Position numbers and translations under genes: made by a program. A DNA stretch of 7,503 bases from Acholeplasmataceae bacterium. Its GTDB lineage: Bacteria > Bacillota_I > Bacilli_A > Acholeplasmatales > Acholeplasmataceae. The notes under the pieces are model-generated. The model made no database searches. It was not told where the DNA came from and worked only from the letters and a program-made list of their open reading frames with translations. Within the stretch, counting starts at the first letter, position 1; every line of letters starts with the position of its first letter. Of the stretch, positions 1 through 6,722 are shown piece by piece. Where the stretch lies: positions 1-7,503 of the forward strand of contig JALNWO010000082.1 in NCBI GenBank assembly GCA_023230825.1, read 5' to 3'.

Positions 1-1
1 A

Positions 2-889
2 GCATTAAATTATTCTTTTTCAGGAAATACCGACACCAAATTCAGGGATAATAATTATGAGTATGATATTAATATCCGTTTGGACAGGTATAACCGCAGA
101 AGTAAAGCCGACATCGAAAACCTTACTATTATCAACGGTGAAGGAGCAGAGATAAAACTAAAACAAATTGCTACCATCACGGAAAGTGAAAGTCCTTCCC
201 GGCTTGAACGTTATAACCGAACGAGTTCCGTTACTATCAGTAGTATGGTTGTCGGACGTCCCTCTGGAGATGTTGGCGATGATGTTGTAAACACGATTGA
301 GAATCTGGAGTTATCGGATTCCATACAGGTTAAATATGCAGGAGATATTGAGAATCAGGAGGAAGGCTTTGGGGATTTGGGTACGATAATGCTAATCTCT
401 TTCTTGTTGGTTTACCTGCTCATGGTGTTGTTGTATAATAGTTATCTGCATCCGCTCGTAATTATTTTCTCCGTGCCACTGGCTATTATCGGTGTATTTT
501 ACACGTTAGGATTGTCTGGAACTCCGTTGGGACTTATTACAATGTTGGGTATTATTATATTGATAGGGCTTGTTTCTCGCAACGGAATTATGGTAGTTGA
601 TTTCATTAACCAACAACTTGAACGGGAGGTTCCGATTAAGGAAGCACTATTAGAAGCAGTAGGCCGCCGTTTCCGTCCGATATTTTTAACGACCCTATCT
701 ACCGTCGTTGGTATGGTTCCTATCGCCATCGCTCACGGGGCAGGTGCTGAATGGAAAAACGGTCTTGGATGGGTGTTGATTGGTGGTCTTGTTAGTTCCA
801 TGCTACTTTCGCTTGTTATAATTCCTCTTATCTTTTATATTTTACACCAGATAAAGAATAAGTTGCAAGAAAAAAGTATGCTTAGCTGA
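2..889 (+). CDS. RND efflux permease (AcrB/HAE1 type), C-terminal part only
   Basis: This is the C-terminal 295 residues of an inner-membrane, proton-driven RND exporter; the gene begins upstream of the window. The frame is open from base 2, so the TTG at 80 is not a real start: the codons before it already read as typical RND periplasmic sequence (NNYEYDINIRLDRYNRRS). Then come the end of the periplasmic porter/docking region (an AcrB-like RLERYNRTSS segment) and five hydrophobic segments matching TM8 to TM12, starting near fragment residue 126. TM10 carries SRNGIMVVDF, with Arg193 of the fragment where AcrB has the proton-relay Lys940. TM11 has RRFRPIFLTTLSTVVGMVP and TM12 a GGL...SLVIIPLIFYIL ending, both family hallmarks. 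The protein ends normally with TGA at 887-889. Its adaptor and any TolC partner are not visible and may lie upstream. It differs from the second RND permease in this window, so it is a separate pump. The family call is firm; the substrate is unknown. Confidence 0.95.
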   Translation, partial: ALNYSFSGNTDTKFRDNNYEYDINIRLDRYNRRSKADIENLTIINGEGAEIKLKQIATITESESPSRLERYNRTSSVTISSMVVGRPSGDVGDDVVNTIENLELSDSIQVKYAGDIENQEEGFGDLGTIMLISFLLVYLLMVLLYNSYLHPLVIIFSVPLAIIGVFYTLGLSGTPLGLITMLGIIILIGLVSRNGIMVVDFINQQLEREVPIKEALLEAVGRRFRPIFLTTLSTVVGMVPIAIAHGAGAEWKNGLGWVLIGGLVSSMLLSLVIIPLIFYILHQIKNKLQEKSMLS

Positions 890-934
890 TAATTCTAGCT
901 AATTACAGCGGCAAACAGAATAATTGTAGGTAAG

Positions 935-956
935 TAGTTCAACAAAATTAGTTCAA
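935..956 (+). repeat. Two direct copies of TAGTTCAA, 14-base period
   Basis: TAGTTCAA occurs at 935-942 and again at 949-956, separated by six bases. The pair lies just upstream of TAATTTTG (961-968), which by itself fits the Bacteroidetes -7 pattern TAnnTTTG, so the repeats sit about where an upstream promoter element or regulator site would be. This is observation plus weak inference: 8-mers made mostly of A and T recur by chance in a region this AT-rich. Confidence 0.3.
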
Positions 957-968
957 ATGATAATTTTG
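943..968 (+). repeat. AT-rich inverted repeat, 8-bp arms
   Basis: CAAAATTA (943-950) pairs perfectly with TAATTTTG (961-968) across a 10-base loop. It lies 54 bases after the stop of the upstream RND gene and is followed by a mixed pyrimidine-rich stretch, so it could act as a weak terminator. The stem has only one G-C pair, at its base, and no T-run follows. It overlaps the TAATTTTG -7-like motif and could equally be chance. Confidence 0.25.
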
Positions 969-1011
969 ATTCTTCATAAGCGTTATTCACATACTAACCT
1001 CAATAACAAGT

Positions 1012-1092
1012 ATGGGAAAGATGAAAGCGATAGATTTGTCCGCGGAGCAGGTTGAGCGGATATCACTTCCAAAAATAATCATTAATATTTAA
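1012..1092 (+). pseudogene. Possible remnant of an IS630-type transposase N-terminus (26 codons)
   Basis: A short ORF starts at ATG 1012 and stops at TAA 1090-1092. It reads MGKMKAIDLSAEQVERI and then continues into unremarkable residues. The start resembles from memory the N-terminus of IS630-family transposases of Bacteroidetes, which often open with a K-A-I-x-L-T/S-x-x-Q-type segment before the helix-turn-helix. The resemblance covers only about 17 residues, and nothing of the DDE catalytic domain follows. It is therefore either a decayed insertion-sequence end or an ORF that arose by chance. I did not find terminal inverted repeats. Similarity searching is needed to settle it. Confidence 0.25.
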
Positions 1093-1175
1093 TAAAACGT
1101 GACTAAGCAGCAAACACTTCCGATTTAGAGCATTTTATACTAAAAACAGGACATATTTACAAGTATATATCCCCA

Positions 1176-1183
1176 TACCTTTG
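1176..1183 (+). promoter_or_regulatory. Bacteroidetes-type -7 box (TACCTTTG) for the efflux operon
   Basis: TACCTTTG matches the Bacteroidetes primary-sigma -7 consensus TAnnTTTG exactly and lies 29 bases before the adaptor ATG at 1213. Transcription would begin near 1188-1190, giving a leader of about 25 bases. No good TTTG -33 element is found at the usual 19-21 base distance; the sequence there is only A/T-rich. A 6-bp inverted repeat, TATACT/AGTATA (1136-1141 and 1162-1167), brackets the -33 position and is a candidate operator. The poor -33 box would fit a promoter that needs an activator, but that is inference. No regulator gene is in the window. Confidence 0.6.
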
Positions 1184-1212
1184 CGCCTGAATTATAAAAT
1201 AAAGGCATAACA

Positions 1213-2283
1213 ATGAAAATTAATGTGCTTCTGTTCTTGTGTTTGAGCGGGATTTGGATGCTTACAGGTTGTAGGCACAAAGAAATTAAACATGGGAATA
1301 TTCCAACTATTAAAACGGAAGCGGCAGTTATTTACGGTGAAGTAAAAACAAGCTCTTTTCCCGGCAAAGTAAAAGCCGCGTCCGAAATAAACCTTTCTTT
1401 CCGTATAAGCGGCCCGATAACAAAAATCAACGTGACGGAAGGTCAGTATGTGAAAAAAGGTCAAATCGTGGCAGAAATAGACTCCCGGGATTACGCCATT
1501 CAGCTCTCCGCGACCGAAGCGGAATATAGCCAAATAAAAGCGGAAGCCGACCGTATAATCCTATTACACGGAAAACAGAGTGTTTCCGATAACGATTATG
1601 ACAAGGCAGTAACGGGCCTGCAGCAGATTACAGCCAAATATGATGCTGCCAAAAATGCTTTGACAGATACAAAATTAAGAGCTCCTTTTGACGGTTATAT
1701 ACAAAAACGTTATCACGATAAAGCTGAAGTTATTAGTGAAGGGATGCCTGTTTTTTCAATGATCAGCGATGATTTACCTGAAGTTGAAATTAATATTCCT
1801 GCCGGTGAGTTTATCAAGCGAGATAAATTTGATTTGTATGAATGTTATTTTGATGTATTTCCGGAGCAGGTTTTTTTATTGGAACAGATTTCTATCAACG
1901 AGAAAGCAAATGTAAACCAGCTTTATACTATGCGTTTTCGTTTGAAAAAAGACAGCTCTATGCGTATGCCCTCGCCAGGAATGTCGGCCATGGTAACCAT
2001 CAAATACAAACCGGAGCAAAACCAGAATATATCAATTCCCACAACAGCCATGCGTGATACTGAAAACGGCACAATGGTATGGGTATATGATGAAATAACC
2101 CAAACGGTACAGGAACGAAAGGTCACGGTAATCCAGATACTAAACGACGGCAAAATTATTATATCGCAAGGATTGGATGTCGGCGAAAAAGTAGTAACGG
2201 CAGGAGTACACTCTCTATCCGAAGGCGAAAAGGTGAAATTGATATCCGATGTTTCTTCAACCAATGTGGGGGGGCTGTTATGA
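1213..2283 (+). CDS. RND efflux periplasmic adaptor (membrane-fusion protein), lipoprotein
   Basis: This 356-residue protein is the HlyD/AcrA-family adaptor that bridges the RND pump and the TolC channel in the periplasm. Residues 1-19 are a lipoprotein signal peptide ending in lipobox LTGC, with Cys20 as the lipidated residue; the following residues (RHKE) lack an acidic surface-export signal. Residues about 57-95 form the first half of the lipoyl/barrel-sandwich domain (ISGPI.KINVTEGQYVKKGQ..AEID). About 96-155 is the alpha-helical hairpin that contacts the channel. LRAPFDGYI (155-163) opens the second lipoyl half. The beta-barrel and membrane-proximal domains fill the rest. ATG 1213 is chosen because the signal peptide needs it and an AAAGG at 1201-1205 lies seven bases upstream; the next ATG (residue 16) would destroy the signal. 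A promoter box lies just upstream. The stop overlaps the permease start as ATGA. A G7 run (2268-2274) sits directly before this junction. Family assignment is secure, substrate unknown. Confidence 0.95.
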   Translation: MKINVLLFLCLSGIWMLTGCRHKEIKHGNIPTIKTEAAVIYGEVKTSSFPGKVKAASEINLSFRISGPITKINVTEGQYVKKGQIVAEIDSRDYAIQLSATEAEYSQIKAEADRIILLHGKQSVSDNDYDKAVTGLQQITAKYDAAKNALTDTKLRAPFDGYIQKRYHDKAEVISEGMPVFSMISDDLPEVEINIPAGEFIKRDKFDLYECYFDVFPEQVFLLEQISINEKANVNQLYTMRFRLKKDSSMRMPSPGMSAMVTIKYKPEQNQNISIPTTAMRDTENGTMVWVYDEITQTVQERKVTVIQILNDGKIIISQGLDVGEKVVTAGVHSLSEGEKVKLISDVSSTNVGGLL

Positions 2284-5200
2284 TCGATTTAAGCAGTTGG
2301 GCATTACGTAACAGTAAATTGGTTACGTTTCTCGTCATCGTTCTTGTGGTAGGCGGCTTGTATGGAATCTATAACATGAGTAAGTTGGAAGATCCCGAAC
2401 TTAAAGTGAAATCAGCTGTCGTAACAACTGTTTATCCCGGTGCATCGGCACACGAAGTTGAACTGGAGGTGACAGATATTCTTGAAAAGTCCATTCGGAC
2501 AATGAAAAATCTAGATAAGGTTGAAAGTCGTTCCCTGGATAACGCTTCTGTTATTACAGTAACTATTTCCGATGCGGTATCGGAAAATCAGATAGAGGAA
2601 ATGTTCACCATCCTGCGCCGAAAGGTATCAGATGCACAAACCAGCCTACCTGAAGGATCTTCGCCGTCAATAGTTATGGATGATTTCGGGGATGTGTCGG
2701 GTATGTTTTATGCTCTTACCAATGACGGCTATACGGAACGGGAATTCATAAATTACGCGGAACTGATTAAACGCGAAATTATGGACATTAAAGGCATATC
2801 AAAAGTAAGCCTGTATGGTCAGAGAGAAGAATGTATCTATATAGAGCTCCATGAGGATAAAATGGCAAACCTCGGTGTTTTCCCGGCAGATGTTATTTCA
2901 ACGCTGGAGGGTCAGAACCAAACGATATATTCCGGTTATTATGAATCAAACAACCACAGGTTGCGCGTTACAGTCAATGACAGGTACCGCAACGTGGAGG
3001 ATATCGGAAATTTATTGTTGCAGGGCATGCAGGGAGAACAGTTCCGGCTCCGGGATATCGCACGGATTTATAGCGACTATGAAAAACCGGTAAGCGAAGA
3101 AATGTATTATGACGGGCAGCGTGCTTTGGGCATTGCCGTATCGGCATTAAGCGGGACCGATATCACTAAGTTAGGCAAGCAGGTGGACAAGCGGATGCAG
3201 CAGATCTTCGACACAAGAATTCCTGTAGGACTAAAACTCCACAAGGTATTCTTCCAGCCCGATCGTGTAAATAGTGCTTTAAAATCTTTCATATGGAACC
3301 TTATCGAATCGGTTCTGATTGTCGTTTTAATACTGATGCTTACAATGGGTTGGCGAAGCGGTTTGATTATTGGTATTAATCTTATTGTAATCGTTCTTGG
3401 CTCACTGCTTATCCTTTATATGACAGACGGGACGATGCAGAGGGTTTCGTTAGGAGCTTTCATACTTGCAATGGGTATGCTGGTGGATGATGCGATAGTA
3501 ATAGTGGATGGCATTCTTGTGGACCTTCAAAGAGGTCTTCCCAGCCAGAAAGCACTAACTAACATCGGAAGGCAAACAGCAATGCCTCTTTTGGGTGCGA
3601 CATTTATATCAATCCTTGCATTTCTTCCTATATTCTTGTCTCCTGACAGTACAGGCTTGTATGTCCGCGACCTTTTTGTGGTTCTTGCCGTATCCCTGTT
3701 TTTAAGCTGGATCCTTGCCCTACTGTATGCCCCGCTTCAGGCAAAGCAGATGTTAAAAGCTAAAAAGAATAAAGAAGGTAAAGACCCATACGATAATCGT
3801 GCATACAAGGTTTTGCGTTCCATTCTCTCCTGGACGCTGGCACATCGTACTGCAACTATCGGAATAACCGCTTTGCTTTTAGTTGCTTCCCTCTTTAGTT
3901 ACCGCTTCCTGCCGCAAGGTTTTTTTCCGGATATGGAGTACGACCAGCTTTATATCGAATATAAACTACCCGAAGGCAACAGCAGTAAACAGGTCAGGGA
4001 AGATCTACACTCAATTACCGGTTACCTGTTATCCCGTGATGAAATTACCCATGTTACCGCTTCGGTCGGCGGAACTCCCACTCGATATAACTTAATCAGG
4101 AGTATGTCAGATGGAGGGCTTTCATACGGCGAATTGATTGTAGATTATACTTCGTCCGATGAACTTCTGGCTACAATGGACGAAATACAGTCCTACCTTA
4201 CCGAACAGTACCCGGATGCTTACGTGAGGTTAAAACGATACAACCTTATGTGGGAGAATTACCCGATAGCAGTACAATTCAAAGGTGCTGACCCCGCAGT
4301 GTTGCGTGAACTTACCGAGCATGCTCTCCATATTATGAATGAAAGTCCTGCACTCATGCTTACCCGTTCCGATTGGGAGAATAAAGTCCCTGTTCTTGTT
4401 GCAGACTACAATCAGAGAATGGCTAGAAACGCTGGATTGAGTAGACAAGATGTAGGGTTATCATTGCTGGTAGCAACCGATGGTATGCCCGTAAGTTCAT
4501 TTTACAAAGGCACGGATGTCCAGACGATATATCTTAAGACCGTAGACCATGACGGGAAGCCCGTGGAGTCCATTGAAAACGCTTCTGTTTTCAGTATGAT
4601 GCCCTCCCTTTCATCACTCGATTCTGATATGTTATCCGGGCTTATGACAGGCAGGTTTTCGGAAGAAGATGTTTTGAACGAATTGATGAGTACAACCCCT
4701 ATAAGTCAGGTAACGGATGGGATAAGGCTTGTTTGGAATGATCCTGTCATAATAAGGGAGGACGGACAGCGAGCAATGAGAGCGCAAGCAAACCCGGTCA
4801 ATGGAATCAGTACGGAAGATGCACGGCAAACCATTGTAGAGCAAGTTGAAGCAATAGAACTGCCCGAAGGCTACACCATGAAGTGGAAAGGGGAAGCGGA
4901 TGCCAGTGAAGATGCTAGCAATTCCCTTTTCAGCAATTTCCCGATAGCTGTAATATTGATGATATCCATCCTGATATTATTATTCAAGGACTATAAAAAG
5001 CCATTGATTATTTTCTTTTGCTTGCCTCTTCTTCTGGTTGGAGTTGTATTCGGAATGCTTATATCGGGAAAGGTATTCGGCTTTACCGCTATGGTAGGAG
5101 TTCTGGGTTTAATGGGACTAATTATCAGGAACGGAGTTGTTCTAATGGATGAGATTAATTTGCAACTAAGCAAGGGCGTGGAACCAGTGAAAGCATTGCT

Positions 5201-5405
5201 CGACAGTTCTTCGAGCCGTTTTCGTCCGGTTATGATGGCATCTCTTACAACCATACTGGGGATGATTCCATTGCTGTCAGACGACTTGTTTGGCCCCTTG
5301 GCAGCAACCATGATGGGCGGACTATTAGTAGGAACGCTTATCACATTGCTCATCGTCCCTACTCTTTATTCACTCTTTTTCCATATTAAAATAAAAAAAC
5401 AATGA
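2280..5405 (+). CDS. RND efflux permease, inner-membrane proton-driven pump (AcrB-like)
   Basis: This complete 1041-residue protein has the normal length for a hydrophobe/amphiphile-type RND pump (AcrB is 1049). TM1 is at about 12-31, a periplasmic porter/docking half follows, then TM2-TM6 (about 337-486). TM4 holds GMLVDDAIVIVDG with Asp403-Asp404, the equivalents of AcrB Asp407/Asp408 for proton relay. TM7 is near 525-545, followed by the usual QGFFPDMEYDQ (546-556) entry to the second porter half. TM8-TM12 run from about 886 to the end, with IIRNGVVLMDE in TM10 (Arg950 at the AcrB Lys940 site) and FGPLAATMMGGLL in TM12. The IIRN and FGP motifs recall the TriC-like branch rather than AcrB itself, from memory. 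Relative to the upstream RND fragment it carries about 28 extra residues within 772-804. It starts inside the adaptor stop (ATGA), suggesting translational coupling, and ends in another ATGA with the channel gene. The paired aspartates argue against a CzcA/CusA heavy-metal pump. Substrate unknown. Confidence 0.96.
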   Translation: MIDLSSWALRNSKLVTFLVIVLVVGGLYGIYNMSKLEDPELKVKSAVVTTVYPGASAHEVELEVTDILEKSIRTMKNLDKVESRSLDNASVITVTISDAVSENQIEEMFTILRRKVSDAQTSLPEGSSPSIVMDDFGDVSGMFYALTNDGYTEREFINYAELIKREIMDIKGISKVSLYGQREECIYIELHEDKMANLGVFPADVISTLEGQNQTIYSGYYESNNHRLRVTVNDRYRNVEDIGNLLLQGMQGEQFRLRDIARIYSDYEKPVSEEMYYDGQRALGIAVSALSGTDITKLGKQVDKRMQQIFDTRIPVGLKLHKVFFQPDRVNSALKSFIWNLIESVLIVVLILMLTMGWRSGLIIGINLIVIVLGSLLILYMTDGTMQRVSLGAFILAMGMLVDDAIVIVDGILVDLQRGLPSQKALTNIGRQTAMPLLGATFISILAFLPIFLSPDSTGLYVRDLFVVLAVSLFLSWILALLYAPLQAKQMLKAKKNKEGKDPYDNRAYKVLRSILSWTLAHRTATIGITALLLVASLFSYRFLPQGFFPDMEYDQLYIEYKLPEGNSSKQVREDLHSITGYLLSRDEITHVTASVGGTPTRYNLIRSMSDGGLSYGELIVDYTSSDELLATMDEIQSYLTEQYPDAYVRLKRYNLMWENYPIAVQFKGADPAVLRELTEHALHIMNESPALMLTRSDWENKVPVLVADYNQRMARNAGLSRQDVGLSLLVATDGMPVSSFYKGTDVQTIYLKTVDHDGKPVESIENASVFSMMPSLSSLDSDMLSGLMTGRFSEEDVLNELMSTTPISQVTDGIRLVWNDPVIIREDGQRAMRAQANPVNGISTEDARQTIVEQVEAIELPEGYTMKWKGEADASEDASNSLFSNFPIAVILMISILILLFKDYKKPLIIFFCLPLLLVGVVFGMLISGKVFGFTAMVGVLGLMGLIIRNGVVLMDEINLQLSKGVEPVKALLDSSSSRFRPVMMASLTTILGMIPLLSDDLFGPLAATMMGGLLVGTLITLLIVPTLYSLFFHIKIKKQ

Positions 5406-6700
5406 AAAAATTAAGATATATATTTATTACTCTACTCTTACTCTCTGCCGGTATAGTATCGGCTCAACAGTCGCTCTCTCTTGCACAGTGCAGGCAAATG
5501 GCGTTGGAGAATAACAAGCGAATAGCCATTGCAGGGAGGGATAAGGAAAGAGCGGATTTAATCACGGGAGCTGCCCGTACGAATTATCTTCCAAGATTAT
5601 CGGCGGAAGGGTCTGCCCTATTTTCCCGTTCGGATACAAAAATGAATTTACAAATCGGCGACTTTCCCCCGATGGATTTTGACCTCGATATCAACAGGAT
5701 ATACATGGCTGACTTAAGTATCGAACAGCCCCTTTATACGGGAGGAAAAATAACATCTGGATATAAGATGTCGCAAATAGGCAGCGACATTGCCGCTCTA
5801 AATAAAGCATTAACCGAAGATGAGGTTTTACTTGAAACGGATAATGCTTATTGGGCATGTGTACAAGCAGGGGAACTGCAACGGTCAGCACTGCAATATA
5901 AAGAAACGGTGGAAGAATTTTACCGTGTGGTTGAAAACGCCTGTGATGTCGGTATGAAGTCGCAAAACGACTTGATGAAAGTTCAGGTGCAATTAAACCA
6001 GGCGGATTTGCAGTTGCACCGAGCAGAAAACGGAGTACGCCTTTCCCGAATGAATCTTTGTAACATTATCGGCTTAGACATTCAAAGTGAGATCTCACTC
6101 TCCGAAACATTCACGGAAAGCTATGTGGAGATTAACCCGAACGCTACTGTCTTTTCTCGCCCCGAATATACTATGCTTAGTAAACAGATTGAGCTTAAAC
6201 AGTACGAAAAAAAATATGTGAGGAGTGATTTTTTACCACAAATAGGAATCTTGGGTTCTTACGGATACATCCATGGAGCTAAATTTAATGGAGTTCACGT
6301 ATTTGATAATAGACCTTCTTTTTCTGCAATGATGTCAGTCAAAGTGCCATTGTTCAGTTGGGGGGAAGGAACGAAAAGAGTTAAGGCTGTGGAGCGTGAA
6401 ATTCAGATAGCTCAATTACAGCGTGATGATGCAGAAGAAAAGATGCAGTTGGAACTTCAGCAAGCGATTAATGCGTACAATGAAGCCCTATTAGAAATAC
6501 GACTAACGTTGAAAGCAAAAGAACAAAGTGAGGAAAATCTACGAATAAGTAGGGATAATTATGACTCAGGTATGGAAACAATATCAGATTACTTGGAAGC
6601 ACAAACTATTTGGCGGAATGCAAAGACGGAACACATAACGGCAAAAATCAAACTGGAAATCCGAAAAACGGAATACTTAAAAGCTTCCGGTAAACTTTAA
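5402..6700 (+). CDS. TolC-family outer-membrane efflux channel
   Basis: This 432-residue protein is the outer-membrane exit duct of the tripartite exporter. Residues 1-21 are a Sec signal peptide (MKK, then a hydrophobic run ending VSA|QQ); there is no lipobox, unlike NodT/OprM-type lipoprotein channels. The two OEP repeats are clear: the first includes LAQCRQMALENN (about 27-38) and the strand motif EQPLYTGGK (108-116); the second includes the strand motif VPLFSWGEG (315-323). Each is followed by long, charged alpha-helices that build the periplasmic tunnel, and the second ends in a helix with YDSGMETISDYLEAQ, a typical TolC repeat signature. The start overlaps the permease stop as ATGA and has only A-rich sequence upstream, so translation probably depends on coupling. 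An A8 run (6207-6214) and a G6 run (6360-6365) lie in frame within the gene. Gene order adaptor-pump-channel makes its partners clear. No terminator follows in the 22 bases before the next gene. Confidence 0.95.
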   Translation: MKKLRYIFITLLLLSAGIVSAQQSLSLAQCRQMALENNKRIAIAGRDKERADLITGAARTNYLPRLSAEGSALFSRSDTKMNLQIGDFPPMDFDLDINRIYMADLSIEQPLYTGGKITSGYKMSQIGSDIAALNKALTEDEVLLETDNAYWACVQAGELQRSALQYKETVEEFYRVVENACDVGMKSQNDLMKVQVQLNQADLQLHRAENGVRLSRMNLCNIIGLDIQSEISLSETFTESYVEINPNATVFSRPEYTMLSKQIELKQYEKKYVRSDFLPQIGILGSYGYIHGAKFNGVHVFDNRPSFSAMMSVKVPLFSWGEGTKRVKAVEREIQIAQLQRDDAEEKMQLELQQAINAYNEALLEIRLTLKAKEQSEENLRISRDNYDSGMETISDYLEAQTIWRNAKTEHITAKIKLEIRKTEYLKASGKL

Positions 6701-6722
6701 ACATATAAATATAGAAACGAAC

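Larger units (their letters stand above)
890..1212. other. Intergenic region between the two RND systems
   Basis: This 323-base, AT-rich gap holds no intact gene on either strand. From left to right I can see two copies of TAGTTCAA (935-942 and 949-956), an 8-bp AT-rich inverted repeat (943-950 with 961-968), a 26-codon ORF (1012-1092) resembling a transposase N-terminus, a 6-bp inverted repeat TATACT/AGTATA (1136-1141 and 1162-1167) near the expected -33 position, and a -7 box at 1176-1183. No strong GC-rich hairpin followed by a T-run is present, so termination of the upstream operon is not evident. No tRNA or riboswitch fold was recognised by eye. Confidence 0.7.

Noticed and set aside
80..889. 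A complete 269-residue protein starting at TTG 80
   Set aside because: The frame is open back to base 2 and the residues before the TTG match RND sequence, so this is the 3' part of a longer gene.
882..902. Inverted repeat TTAGCT/AGCTAA over the stop of the first RND gene as a terminator
   Set aside because: The arms are only 6 bp with a 9-base loop, overlap the coding end, and no T-run follows.
1192..1533. 113-codon minus-strand ORF opposite the adaptor start
   Set aside because: It is antisense to the clear lipoprotein signal and lipoyl domain of the adaptor and has no recognisable protein features of its own.
1923..2264. 113-codon minus-strand ORF opposite the adaptor 3' half
   Set aside because: It is a shadow of the adaptor gene, with composition typical of reverse-strand reading and no domain.
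4991..5353. 120-codon minus-strand ORF opposite the permease C-terminus
   Set aside because: The plus strand here encodes TM9 to TM12 with conserved RND motifs; the minus-strand reading shows no recognisable family.
2280..5405. Heavy-metal (CzcA/CusA) assignment of the second permease
   Set aside because: TM4 has the DDAIVIVDG pattern with paired aspartates typical of drug/amphiphile pumps, and the adaptor has no obvious His/Met metal-binding tail.
6207..6214. A8 run in the channel gene as a programmed frameshift site
   Set aside because: The zero frame continues through a normal TolC second repeat, no downstream structure was seen, and such runs are common in AT-rich genes.
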